Notes: generated by a model not told the origin, from the sequence alone. A DNA stretch of 64,000 bases from Gigaspora margarita (GCA_009809945.1 WTPW01000025.1:821308-885307); one strand, 5' to 3'; shown: positions 1 through 10,806, numbered from the stretch's first letter. Numbers and translations: made by a program.

Positions 1-1145
1 TTCTTTTTGCTTGTTAGAAGGTCGAGCATAAATCTGATAGGATGACTCATTTTTAGTCCAGTAATGGACATAGTGGTACCTATTGCAACGCCTTTTTGAA
101 AAAGGGAAGTGATTGGTGTTGATTGGCCCATGTGATTTACAATATCGCGACCTTTTATGTCAATTCTTGCTGCGTTACAAATTTTCTTTATGAAAGATCT
201 ACAAGATTTTTCACCTAATCTCATATCAAGATACCACGGATCACTTGAAAAATCTAAATAAAAAAAAATAGGTATTATAACAATTTTTTTATTATTAAAT
301 TAATATCAACACTTACTTCTGATTTTCTTATTAATTTTTAAATAAAGAAAAGCACATTTGGAATTCAGCAATCTTTTTGAAAAATAAAGTTTGATATCAT
401 AAACGGGGCCTTGGGAACCTTCAGAATCAGGTGGGACAGGTATAATAAGTGCGTCCAAACTGCTATCCACTCCACCTTGGTCATTTTTTTGGAAATATTT
501 TTTAAAATAAATTCCACCGGTAGAGGTAAATTCAAATTGTTCAGTTAATATATTGTAGTGTTCACCACTACAGGGTTGGAACAGTAAGCAACACCACATA
601 AAGACTTGATACTGTAGGCCTTGTGGAGTATTATTAGTGACTGTGTAATGCTAAAAGATGGTTTGTAGTTCAGTATCAGTAAGATGATCATGATGTCGTG
701 ACACTATTTCTTCCTTTTTAAGCTTTTTCATTTTCTTATTTAATGTTTCCCATAAATGAGCAAATTCCTTTTTATTTGATATATTAAAAGACTTAGTGCC
801 ATTTGGATGCTTTAGAATATAAACCCTAAGTAACTTAATACAGTTGATGAGAGAAGATAGTGCATATTCTTTATTGGTGTTGACTTGTCGAATCCCTACG
901 ATAAATTCAGTCATCTCATATTTGAGCTGGTCTTTATCCATAACCGTTTCAATTCTATAGTAATATCCTACGTCACATCGCCAGTTTTCTAAAATCTTAC
1001 CCATTTTGCTGTTGCCTTTTGAGTGTTCTCAGGAACTGTACTATTAATTATTTCATTAATTTCTGCACTAGTATGTTTGTAATATTTATTTTTACTTTGT
1101 CTATTTTTCTGTAATTCGATCGAAGAGAGAGAGGGGTTGAGATCG
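1..1145 (-). pseudogene. DUF3504 / Crypton-like tyrosine recombinase, decayed, cut by window edge
   Basis: Reads right to left. An N-terminal helical part starts near 1145 with no clear ATG; a frameshift lies near 1000. The reading frame from 1004 to 317 is continuous apart from one TAG at 651-653. A 63-bp intron (254-316, GTAAGT...TTTAG) joins the frame cleanly to the exon at 253-1, and a further 1-nt shift lies near 50. The C-terminal motif IYARPSNK (Tyr codon 28-30) is the nucleophile region of this recombinase family. The family Arg in C-R-GGEH is Ser here (PCSGEH, codon 567-569), and the HxxR box reads HMGQ (Gln codon 123-125). Two catalytic arginines are therefore lost, besides the stop and shifts. 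Such proteins belong to Crypton-type mobile elements or domesticated derivatives (family knowledge). No terminal repeats can be judged because the 3' side leaves the window. Confidence 0.72.
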
Positions 1146-1451
1146 ATTTTAGATCAGTCAAATATTTATAAGAGCTTGAATTACGTCATATCTTTTAATG
1201 AAACTTTCATCGCTATAAATTAATTACAATGTATAAATTAAAATTCTTAAATAATTAAAATAAAAAATTAATAAATTATAAATATACTTATCTATTGCTT
1301 GTACACTAATCTAAATTTTATATACCAATACAATAATAAAATTTATATCAGCTAAATATTAATTAACAATTTTTTACTCGCTTACATGTACCTGATCATC
1401 ATAATCTGATGGATAATACTGTTATTGAATGCTACGCACCCAATAACTATT

Positions 1452-1533
1452 GTATCTGGCCAGAATTTGATCAAAAGATGACTGGATCCCACAGGGGCCC
1501 AGTCATCTTTCGATCAAATTCTGGCCCAGATAC
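1452..1533. repeat. Foldback inverted repeat, about 38-bp arms
   Basis: The left arm begins GTATCTGGCCAGAATTTGAT and the right arm is its reverse complement with a few substitutions; the loop is about 5 bp. Flanking bases to about 1391 and 1605 also show weaker inverted similarity (CCTGATC and AGTTATTGG motifs), so this may be the core of a larger MITE. No coding potential. Confidence 0.75.
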
Positions 1534-1645
1534 TTTCCATTATTCATCATGTGGTACAATAATATCATGATCTTGCAGATCAGGATATAATTGTACTACC
1601 TGCCAAATAACTCCAGTTATTGGATTCTTCGCATCAAATAACTAT

Positions 1646-2230
1646 ATATTATCACTTATTTGTAAAACATTTGCTCCTAAAGAACGTCAACACTGTTGAC
1701 AGATTGAATTATATGAACTACATCAAAAAGAGGCAGAAAAAGTAGATACCTATGCTACTAAATTCAAAAAATTAATTAGTAGAGTTAATGTGAATAATGG
1801 TTTTACAGATGGTTATATGGTAAGAATGTTTTTAAATAGGTTAAAAGGTAATAATGCCATATTTGTAGCTGTAGCAGCCCCTAAAAATTTAAGTAAAGCA
1901 ATAGCAGCAGCAAGAAGAGTTGAAGCTAGTGATTATTATGGTCAGCGACTATCCAAACATGAAAATATACAGCAGAGAGTAGAAAATAAGTTAAGTAATA
2001 TAAAGAAAAGAATTGAAGGTTTAGCACTAAACTATGCAATCTTATTTGCCAAATTAAAGGATACAGAAAGTAATCAACCTCAAGAAAATATGTATAGAAG
2101 ATACAACCAAAATAATTAAAGTGGGAAAAGAAAAGAGGAATTGAATGTAGAAAATATGGAGAAAGGGGTCATATAGCTAGAAATTGTATATCAGAAAAAT
2201 CAAAGTACCCATATAATAATCAAAAAAAAG
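1646..2230 (+). pseudogene. gag: Gypsy-1 gag with altered zinc knuckle
   Basis: Capsid-like retrotransposon gag. The frame is open from about 1646 with one TGA at 1697-1699 and runs to 2119 (KKLISRVNV, then RMFLNRLKG and a basic C-terminus). A 1-nt shift then leads into a zinc-knuckle segment at 2137-2190. The expected C-x2-C-x4-H-x4-C appears as C-RK-Y-GERG-H-IARN-C: the second Cys is Tyr (TAT, 2155-2157). Gypsy-2 has Tyr at the same position. Gag would form the particle shell and bind RNA. Upstream start is not defined. Confidence 0.75.
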
Positions 2231-2399
2231 AAAAAGGAAATTTCAATCCAACAAAAAATATTAGTTTTTGTGAATTAGAGGACACTAACAATAAAGAAAT
2301 ATATATATTACCTCTATAAAAGCTACAAAATGTCTAGCAAACTCTAAATAGGAAGATAGATTATGAAAAGTAGTTAGAGTACCTCAAAAAAAGAAAATA

Positions 2400-2962
2400 G
2401 AAGAACCAAATACAAATGATCCTATTATAATACAAAATCCACTTTCTTTAAATATACCAAAAAAAAGTGTGGACCTTCTAAAATTGATTCTTTAAAGCCC
2501 TATAATGTAGCGGATAATATCTTATCTCTATCTACTAGTGCTACAGTAGGACAAATACTACAATACCCAAATCAAAGAAGAAATTTGGCCAAGATATTAA
2601 AACGACCACCTATATCAAAAGAAACAAATTTTCTTAAAGAACATCTCTATACAACTGCTGCCCAGTACTATATCAAGATTAGAAATAATCCAGTATTGGC
2701 CGTATTAGACTTAGGTGCTGCAGTTAGTATAATATCCAAACAATTATTGGATAAACTTGGTTTGAAAATAGATAATAAGTCTATTACAAAAGTAGTAATG
2801 ACTACTAGAGCAAAGGCTAAAACATTGAGAAAAATTAGAGGTGTTAAATTAATAATTAGAGATATTGTAGTGCCTACTACTCTACATGTAATAGAATCAA
2901 CAGATGATACATTATTGCTAGGGACTGACTGGTTTAAAAAACAAAAGCCAAATTTATTTTGA
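2400..2962 (+). pseudogene. pro: Gypsy-1 aspartic protease region
   Basis: The frame is open from about 2470 (SLSTSATVGQILQYP) to the stop at 2960-2962. The active-site segment AVLDLGAAVSIIS at about 2698-2736 corresponds to the D-T/S-G-A box, with Leu in place of Thr/Ser, so activity is doubtful. The flap-like stretch and the C-terminal LLLGTDWF (hydrophobic-G-x-D motif) are present. It lies directly downstream of gag and upstream of RT, as expected in a gag-pol polyprotein. The segment 2300-2470 is degraded linker. Confidence 0.75.
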
Positions 2963-4850
2963 TGAACAAAAATTATACTTACAATATGCTAATAGATTAG
3001 TGAAAATTCCAATCTCTAATAGTGGTATAGAAAGTCTTACTCCTTATGAAAATATTGATGTTTATAGTAAAGGTGGTGATACTTTTGATGAATTTGACTA
3101 TGAGGAAGAAGTACTTGAAGAATTAGAAGAAGAAAATATCAACAGTTGACTCGTAAATGGAGCAGAAAATCCTGCACTATACCTTACTAATATTGAAGAA
3201 GTTCCTACAAAAAAGAAAGAAGAAGAAGAAAAAGACAAGTCTCTAGCAAAAGAAATCCAAGAAATGGTCAACAATAATGAAATGACTCCACAACAACAGT
3301 TAGAGGTCCAAGCATTTCTACTTATGGAAATAGAAATGTTTGTTCAAGGTCTTGAAGATTTAGGATACACTAATGCCATAACTCATAGTATCAATACAGG
3401 TGATGCTATTCTAATAAAACAATGGTATTATAGAGCAGCTTATGAAGAAAATAACTTTATAAGAAAAGAAATAGATAGATTAAAACAACAGGAGCTTATT
3501 ATAGAAATAAACAGTCCTTGAGCATCTCTGGTAGTAATTGTTCCAAAAAAATAGAAAATTATGCTTCTGTATAGACTACCAAAAACTTAATTCAGTTAGG
3601 ACCCCGAAATATACATAGATAGGTCAGGTATGAGTTTGCTTATTTTTGAGGTTTTTTATGCAGATCTTTTAAATTTATAGTAATTTTTTTGCTTATTTTT
3701 GAAGTTTTTTCTGCAGATCATTTCTTTTTTAGTAACCCTATAATTAACCTGACCTATCTATGTATATTTCAGGGTCCTATTCAGTTACTAAAAAAAACAC
3801 TTATCTACTTCCACAAATTACTGATCTCCTAGATACCTTTGGAAATGCCAAATGGTTTTCTACCCTTGATTTGATGAGTGGATATTGGCAAGTTGGAGTA
3901 AACAAAGCAGATATAGAAAAACTACTTTTATTACAAAATATGGTACTTATGCCTTTAAAGTAATGCTATTTGGACTTTGTAATGCTCCAGGAACATTTCA
4001 AAACCTATAGATAAGATACTTGGGGAGAGTAATGAAACCTTTGCTGTTGTATATCTAGATGATATTAATATATATTCTAGTTCATTTGAAGAACATCTAG
4101 AACATCTAAAATTATTTTTGATAAGTTAAAGAATGCCAGATTGAAATTAAATCCTAAAAAGTGTTCCTTCTTTAGATCTGAAATAAATTACCTAGGACAT
4201 GTAATAAATAAGGAAAGGGTAAAACCTGATGAATCTATGGTTGAAAAAGTAAAGAATTTTTCAGTGCCTCAAAATCTTTGACAACTAAGAGGATTTATTG
4301 GATTATCATTATACTATCGATGGTTTATTAAAGAATTTGCAACAATAGCTCGACCTCTATATAAATTATTAGAAAAAGATATTCCTTATAAGTGGACTAA
4401 AGATCAACAAAATGCATTTAAAACATTAAAAAGACATCTTATNAAGGCACCTATTTTAAGGTATCCAGATTTTAAAGAAATGTTTTATCTACATACTGAT
4501 GCTTCTGGTGTAGGATTGGGTGCCATATTAGCCCAAAAGGACAAAGACCACAAAGAATATGTAGTTGCATATGCAAGTAGAGACTTTTAAAAACAGAATA
4601 TAATTATTCAGCACCTGAAGTAGAATGTTTAGCTGTAGTATGGGCTGTTGAACACTTTCATTATTATTTAGGTGCAAAATATTTTACCTTAATTACGGAC
4701 CATACTGCTCTTAAATGGTTACATACAACAGAACCAAAAGGAAAAAGAGCATGATAGATTTTAAGATTACAATCTTATAACTATTCCATTGTACATAGAG
4801 CTAGTAGAAAGCATTCTAATTTAAATGCTTTATCAAGAATATATATATAT
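2963..4850 (+). pseudogene. pol: Gypsy-1 reverse transcriptase and RNase H
   Basis: An acidic linker (2963-3260) leads into an open frame 3264-3521 ending at TGA where family members have Trp (SPWAS). The RT palm follows, is interrupted by the 3598-3778 insertion, and resumes exactly (TKKNTYLLPQITDLLDTF). A 1-nt shift occurs near 3935 and another near 4008. The catalytic YLDD box is intact at 4052-4063. The thumb (FTWT-like, AFKTLK) is at 4390-4440. RNase H motifs DASGVGLGA (about 4498) and TDHTALKWL (about 4697) are readable, ending with NALSRIY near 4845. At least four further stops, including a TGA TAG pair near 4754, make it non-functional. Confidence 0.88.
3598..3778. mobile_element. 181-bp TIR element with 8-bp TSD inside Gypsy-1 RT
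   Basis: Terminal inverted repeats of about 32 bp start AGGACCC(C/T)GAAATATAC. Direct 8-bp duplications ATTCAGTT flank it at 3590-3597 and 3779-3786. Removing the insert plus one TSD restores the RT reading frame. The interior holds a direct duplication of about 55 bp (TTTGCTTATTTTTGA...GCAGATC). It is non-coding; the 8-bp TSD suggests hAT-type mobilisation, but TIR ends alone do not prove it. Confidence 0.88.
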
Positions 4851-5475
4851 TAAGAGGAAATAAAAATAAATAAATAAGAATTAAAACAAATAATACAAGA
4901 TGAAATTTTAATTAAAACCTCTGAATTACACTAAATAGTTAAGGTACTCTGCCTGTAAGTTACATTATGGGCAAAAATTGATAAAAGAAGGTACTCTGCC
5001 TGTAAGTTATTAATCTAGCCTAGTACTAGCGGGGCCTAAGCTACAATAGGTACTATGCGAAAATTGTGTATTTGTTCAACCTGTTAGTTATGTATCAAGC
5101 CCAGTACTGGCAGGGTTAGCTACCAAATAAGTACTGCACAAAATCTGAACCTAATTAGTGTAATTCAAAAAGAAACTAGTCCAAAGTTTTATTATAATAA
5201 TAATTCAAAAAAAAAAAATTTTTTTAACCAAAAGAATTTAGAAGCTTAAAATTTTATTAAAAAATATATATATAGAAAGAAAATACAGTTTATTCATCAA
5301 AGAAAAGTCTATATCCCATCTCTTTACAATGCTTTCTTAAATAATATATCTGGCAAATTATTTTGTCTTTTTTCTCCTGTATTAGTAGCTTCTTTATATT
5401 TAAGATCAAAATGCCACACTTTTTCATTTAAACTCCAAAATTCATTTCTAAATCTACAATTTTTTTCAATTTATT

Positions 5476-5515
<40 letters not shown>

Positions 5516-5931
5516 CTATAATAATTATATTTCTTCTTCAGTAAACCCAACTAAGAAAATCTCATATGGATAACTGTGTACTTCTTCTTCATCCAAAGAA
5601 ATAACAATAATATCGTGATTATTATTATTACTACTATTATCATTTTCATTATTTTCATCATCATTATTATTATTTTTATTATTATTATTATTATTATTTC
5701 TACCAGAATGAAAGAAACTACACTTCAAGTGATTATGGAAATATCGACGTTCCATTTTTTTTGCCTTTGGGTAAAAGCGAAAGTGTATGCAATATGACAT
5801 ACAGCCTATTATAATTATTGAAGATCTACTCACGTGGATGAATTCAACAATTTGATTAGATAATTTTATACAAAAATTTGATCAACAAACAGAGTACAAT
5901 TTTAAATTATTGTTGATCAGCAGTTGTAGTT

Positions 5932-6150
5932 AGGTGGTATTGATGTGAAGGGCTGTTGAGATAGCCATGTGTTCAATACCTACCTGGGCATATATACTGC
6001 CTGGTGCACTGAGAATACATGCTCTATACCTGGTTGATCAGTGTAATAAGGTGGTATTGATATGAAGGACTGTTGAGATAGCCGTGTGTTCAATACCTAA
6101 CAAGGTTGTATGTACTGCCTAGTGCACTGAGGATACATGGCCTAGATTAC
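5932..6150. repeat. Two tandem 117-bp units with internal foldback
   Basis: The unit beginning AGGTGGTATTGAT at 5932 recurs at 6049 with about 85-90 percent identity by eye. Each unit contains an inverted pair GGTATTGA ... TCAATACC enclosing GGCT/AGCC, so each copy could fold as a hairpin. No coding frame is conserved. Confidence 0.75.
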
Positions 6151-6279
6151 AAGTTTTTGCTTTTAGTATCTTTTTTTTTATTAATATTATTCTGTTTTTA
6201 TTTTTCTCTTTCTTTTATTTTCTTCCTTCTTTAGATATTAGAATATTAATTATTTTAATTTTTCAGAGCAAAAATTTTC

Positions 6280-6530
6280 AAAGGAGGGATAATGTTATAC
6301 TAGCATATTTCTTAACATTTTTAATACCTAATTAGAAAAGCTTTATATAAAATAAGGATAATATCAGATATAATCTATGCTAATTTATTTTAGTAATACA
6401 CCAATATTCATAAAAAACTTTATATTACTATTAAGCATAGAACAAATCTAGTTCTCTAGTAATAGTTTTGTTAGTAGTTTTTTTTTTCTTCTCTAAAGAA
6501 AATCTGACATTAAAAATAATTTTGTCCAGG
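6280..6530 (+). other. Possible polypurine tract and LTR start of a hidden element
   Basis: AAAGGAGGGATAA at 6280-6292 directly precedes TGTTATACTAGC, the arrangement expected for a polypurine tract followed by a 3' LTR beginning TG. No matching second LTR or coding remnant was identified, so this is only a candidate. Confidence 0.35.
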
Positions 6531-6558
6531 TAGTTAGTGTGCTGGCACTAATAAGAAG

Positions 6559-7796
6559 ATGGAACCACTTAGATATCAACTACTAAAAACATATCTCATA
6601 GAACATATATTACCACGCACATTAACTCCGCAAGAATGACGAAGTATACAAGCCCAAAGTCAATTTTTTGAAGTAAAAAATGGTCTAATCTACAAGAAAA
6701 ACAAACATAAAATTAACCATCTATTAAGAGTTATTCAAAGTTATTAGGTTGAACCAATTCTATTTTTAATTCATACTCATCTATTGGAAGAACACTTTGG
6801 AATAAATATTATGTTCAACAAAATTTTTAACAGATATTATTAGCCACAAATGTATACAAATGTTCAAAGGTTTGTTTGTACCTGTGATGCTTGACAAAAA
6901 AGAGGAAAAAATCTAGCTAAACCTCCCTTACATCCAATTCCAGTGGAGGCACCATTTTTCAAAATTGGGATTGACATTGTTGGGCCATTACCAAAACTTC
7001 ACATGGCAACTGTTATATTGCAGTTGCTACAGACTATATAACTAAGTGGCCTGAAGCAAAAGCAATCAAAAATGCTAATGCTCAAGAAGTGGCTGATTTT
7101 ATATATGAAGATATTGTATGTCATCATGGCTGTCCACAATATCTACTATCAGATAGGGGAACACATTTCTGTTATAATTTAATGGATGAATTTCTTAAGA
7201 AATTTGCTATTAATTATCATTATTCAATACCCTATCATCCCCAAACCAATGGATTAGTAGAGCATTTTAATAAAACACTTTGTGAATCTATATCCAAACT
7301 GGTAACCCATATAAGAAAATGGGACTCCTTAATACCTTTAATACTCTTTTCATATCGAATGGCTAAACAAAATACTATCAAAATAACTTTCTTTTTCTTG
7401 GTATATGGAAGAGAAGCAAGATTTCCAATACACCCTGATGAAAATGAAAAATTATTAAAAGGAACATTCTTCTAACAACTTTTTGATTTAATCAAAATAT
7501 TGCCTCAAGTCCAAAATGATGCTGTCAAAAGGGTTGAAAAAGCACAAGAAAATGCTAAAAGAAAATATGATCTTTAGTTACCATACCTGGAAGAATTAAA
7601 AATAGGAGATCAAGTATTAGTATACAAGGCCTCCCAACAATATTCTAAAAGTCATAAGCTATATCCAAAGTAAAAAGGACTATTTGTTGTTTATAGGGTA
7701 CTACAAAAAGGTGTATATAAACTACATACTGTCAAGAGAAACATAATAAAGTTACCTATAAATAGAAAATTACTAAAAAGATACTATTCTAGATAA
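6559..7796 (+). pseudogene. int: Gypsy-1 integrase
   Basis: Retrotransposon integrase from ATG 6559 to TAA 7794-7796. An N-terminal HHCC-type domain is visible (HTHLLEEHF ... CTCDA) with the last Cys replaced by TGA. A 1-nt shift lies near 7002. The catalytic triad is intact: D at about 6973 (GIDIVGP), D at 7152 (LSDRGTHF) and E at 7260 (GLVEHFNKTL). From 7089 to 7475 the frame is open over most of the core; stops occur at about 7473 and 7576, and the C-terminal chromatin-facing part (KIGDQVLVYK, VVYRVL) follows. Confidence 0.88.
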
Positions 7797-7858
7797 GAAA
7801 TTAGTAAATAATATTTAATATATTTATTTGTGGTACATATAAAATAGGTGTGGGTGAA

Positions 7859-8347
7859 TGTCACAGGCAAAAGGTAGATCTACAAAATTGGGCACAGTAA
7901 ACTTGTGACTAAAAGAAGTAAATGCCACCCTATTTGAGGCTAAGTGTTTGTCTATTGGATAAGGCTTGTTGGGCAAATAGAATAAACAAACAAATGTGAA
8001 ACTCAACATCTGAAGAACAAGTATGCATAGAAAGAAAAGAGAAAATCAGATATAATTACGAGAGGCTACAATGTTAAATATTGTAATAAGCAAAGCAAAG
8101 CCTTTGTATGATGTAATTATTGTTATAAGCCCTACTTTAGAGTTAGTTTCTTATATTCTTCTTAGATAATTAACCTAAGCCCTGTGGGTTCTTTAAGGAA
8201 ATAAAAAGTTATAAAAACTCTATGATTTTGCTATTGTAAAAGGACATCCTATGGGATTCCAATAAATAATATAACACATTTAATAAAATTCCCTTGATAA
8301 TTTCCTTTTAATAAATTGATAATAAATAAACTAATACCAAATCATCA
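7859..8347 (+). repeat. Gypsy-1 3' LTR
   Basis: It begins TGTCACAGGC after the purine-rich AGGTGTGGGTGAA and ends near AAATCATCA. It aligns by eye with the solo LTR at 49482-49852: shared GGGCACAGTAA near the start, TTTTGCTATT in the middle, and the AATAAATAA-rich end. Boundaries are inferred from that alignment and the TG...CA rule; no TSD was confirmed. Confidence 0.6.
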
Positions 8348-10043
8348 ATGTCATGCCTTTGGCGAGTTGTCTAATTACTTAAATCCGTATATTTTCATAT
8401 ATAAGTTATTGATCCTATGGTTCACCCTGTAACAATATGCATGAACCTACACGAAAAAAGGAAAACATAATAAATACAACCCAAATATGACAAAAATGTT
8501 TTGAGGGCAAGTGCAGATAGATCTGAATGTGCAACGTAGCTCTTCTCAAGATAGAGCAGATAAGATAATATAAAATTTTTATACAAAAATCTTATCTGCT
8601 TTAGTCAAAAAGGAAATGTAGCAGATCACAAGCAATGACAAATACCAATGCGATTAATCACACATGTACAAATACAAGTATAAACAGAAATGATCAGAAA
8701 AATGTCAACAAAAAAGATAGAGAAGGAGTTAATTAAGGTGTATTATAATTAATTTACGATTGCTTTAATTTTAATAGCATGTGCATTGTTATTCATAAAT
8801 GTATGAGGTATTTTCTTCTTTTTTTAATTATTATTTATCATTTTAACATATATATATAACTGTTGCTCGCAAGTGAAAATACTTTGAGCACACTTGCTCA
8901 GCTCTTCACAGTGACATGCTGCTCTTTTAGCGTGCGCTAGAGCTAGATTAGGGCTCTTTTTATACAATTAGTTGAATTTGGTAAAACCCAAAATTACCAA
9001 AAAAAGTTAACTTGATGACAATCTATTTCCAAATTTAAATGCTAATACAACTAACCCTTTTAAAAAAGGTAATTTAGCATAGCACCAAGCGCAATCTGTT
9101 GTTTCTAAGCGCTAAAATAACTAACTAAATAGTGCATAGATCGACAAATTTTAAAGTTAAAACCTATATTCACTTAATCGCAGCTATCAATTATTAGATA
9201 TTAAAATATAGTCACTTATGCAATATTGAATAAATTTTTAATGTATCAAAGTATTTTCAACTTTGATACTTATGATCCTTTTTAGAAAACTTTACATACT
9301 GTACGTTATGAAGGTGTAAATTGTATTCTGTGCTTTCTGACTTTTGTCTTCGCATAAAGGCAGCTTTTTAGCTCGAGAAGAGAAGAGCTCAGTTATAACT
9401 TTGAAATTAGAGTAGAAGCGTTAGCTCTAGTAGTTCCCCAATATGTACTTGAATTAATATACAGTTATTATTATAAACTGATAACCCTCATAGAAATCGC
9501 ATAAAGCATAATTCTGTAATCCTGAATTAAAGCCTTGTGATGTAATATAGATGCTATCTGACATCCTAATTACTCAGCAAGTCTTTCCACACCTCGATCA
9601 TAACCTGCCACTATTAGAATTTAGGTTAGACAGATTTAGTATAGTTTGGTGGTAGATTATAGTTAATAGAGTCCCGAACGTCATATTTTCTAATTCCAGT
9701 ATCAGATTAGATCTTTACAACGTATGTGAAAAATGTTAATTAATTAATTATTTAGAAACTTTCATGCTTTAATTAATCTTTATTAATCACATTTAATCAC
9801 TTAATGTTAAGTTTACATCATTAAAAAAAAAACAATAACAAATTAGCAGCTAATATAAAAAATCTAGCACTAACAAGTTTGTGTAAAAAATCCTTCAATA
9901 AAGTTAAAAAAGTATAGAAAAAAGATTTTATAAGGTCAAAAAAAATAATAAGAAAAAACATTCTTAAACTAATTAACCTGCACTATTAGTGCTCTTCTCC
10001 CAATGCCGCCACTATTACTAGTAATATCGACATTACCAGTATC
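8348..10043. other. Non-coding AT-rich stretch
   Basis: No protein, RNA gene or recognisable element found apart from the hairpin at 8555-8600. Short TA runs near 8850 and a GAGCTC-rich patch near 9375 are present. Confidence 0.5.
8555..8600. repeat. Hairpin with 12-bp perfect arms
   Basis: AGCAGATAAGAT pairs with ATCTTATCTGCT across a 22-base AT-rich spacer. No associated gene. Confidence 0.7.
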
Positions 10044-10467
10044 TCAATTTTGATGTTTTCTTTTATCACCGTTGCTGCTGCCTACTAAGTTATCAAGATC
10101 AAGATCAATCTTTGTGAAGAACGGTTTAGTACCGCCATCAACAAATTCAATAGAATCTGTCAAATTAGCAACAATATTGCCATCACAATTCTTGATAAGG
10201 ACATTAAAACAATTTTTCTCTAGATCATCCAAACACTTTGAGAAAAGACCAAAGACAAATGTGCAACCTTCTTCTTTTTTGGCAAGGGTAATTATACCAG
10301 TTACTTCATTATTGAATACTGCCTTTGCAGTAACACATACACTATCATTTTCACCAAGTTTCAATAAGGGTTAGCATTTTTTTGAGGAATAGTTCTCGCA
10401 ATTGATTCTTGTACAAAAACAACAAATAGGATAATACTAAAGCTAAGTATGTAATTTTCTTATTCAT
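10044..10467 (-). pseudogene. Small secreted protein gene, frameshifted; weak Cu/Zn-SOD-like pattern
   Basis: An ATG at 10467 starts a hydrophobic leader (MNKKITYLALVLS); after a 1-nt shift this continues as a typical secretory signal with a cleavage-like end (VQESIART). A second shift near 10372 leads into the 106-residue frame 10364-10044. The body has alternating beta-strand patterns and Cys residues (SVCVTAKAVF, EVTGIITLAKKEEGC, NCFNVLIKNCDG). The spacing loosely recalls the superoxide-dismutase-like beta-barrel fold, but I see no copper-binding His set. Two indels suggest a pseudogene or sequence error. Function not assigned. Confidence 0.45.
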
Positions 10468-10755
10468 TATTGTGTGGGAGTTTTTCGTAAAGCTCCTTTT
10501 GCAAATATGGGCATCTCAAAAGTTAATTTTTATTAAAATAACTTTGATAGTGAAAATTGAAGAAAAAAAATCTTCCTTTATATAATGAAATTTCTTTATA
10601 CACACTATCCTCATAGATCTTGGCATGTTATACAAAAATTTATCTATTACATTACTTTGTATAATTTTATACAAGTCTTCAACTCCATATATTTAGTATT
10701 ATTGTTTATCCCATGGGTACTATGTAACAACCCGTGCTTTTTTCTAAGTTATTCA

Positions 10756-10806
10756 CACCGGTCTATATAAAAATCATGTAACACATGATTTTCATATAGA
10801 CTGGTG
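10756..10806. repeat. Near-perfect 51-bp palindrome
   Basis: The 24-bp arms (CACCGGTCTATATAAAAATC and its complement) have two mismatches and a 3-bp loop AAC. As DNA it could extrude a cruciform; as RNA it is a strong hairpin. No gene adjoins it. Confidence 0.8.

Larger units (their letters stand above)
4851..6558. other. Repeat-rich segment between Gypsy-1 RNase H and integrase
   Basis: Not part of a normal gypsy pol. It contains a direct repeat (GGTACTCTGCCTGTAAGTTA at about 4942-4961 and 4990-5009), an imperfect pair around the AGTACT(A/G)GC motif at about 5020-5140, an AT dinucleotide run at 5480-5515, and an Asn/Asp codon-repeat frame on the minus strand (5525-5833) that looks like microsatellite translation next to a short Cys/His-containing stretch. 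It also holds the tandem pair at 5932-6150 and a possible LTR start at 6293. Probably one or more older insertions; no clean TIRs or TSD found. Confidence 0.5.
1646..8347 (+). mobile_element. Gypsy-1: decayed Ty3/gypsy LTR retrotransposon
   Basis: Order gag, protease, reverse transcriptase, RNase H, integrase, 3' LTR on the plus strand, the Ty3/gypsy order. I could not find a 5' LTR between 1145 and 1646, so the 5' end is lost or unrecognised. Stops are mostly TGA or TAG at expected Trp or Arg codons, plus several 1-nt indels. A 181-bp TIR element sits in the RT, and about 1.6 kb of unrelated repeat-rich DNA separates RNase H from integrase. It is of the same lineage as Gypsy-2: the gag, protease linker and integrase segments align by eye. 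Confidence 0.85.

Noticed and set aside
5525-5833. Asn/Asp-rich minus-strand protein of 102 codons
   Set aside because: Most of it is ATT/ATC microsatellite; the short flanking part has no recognisable domain or neighbours.
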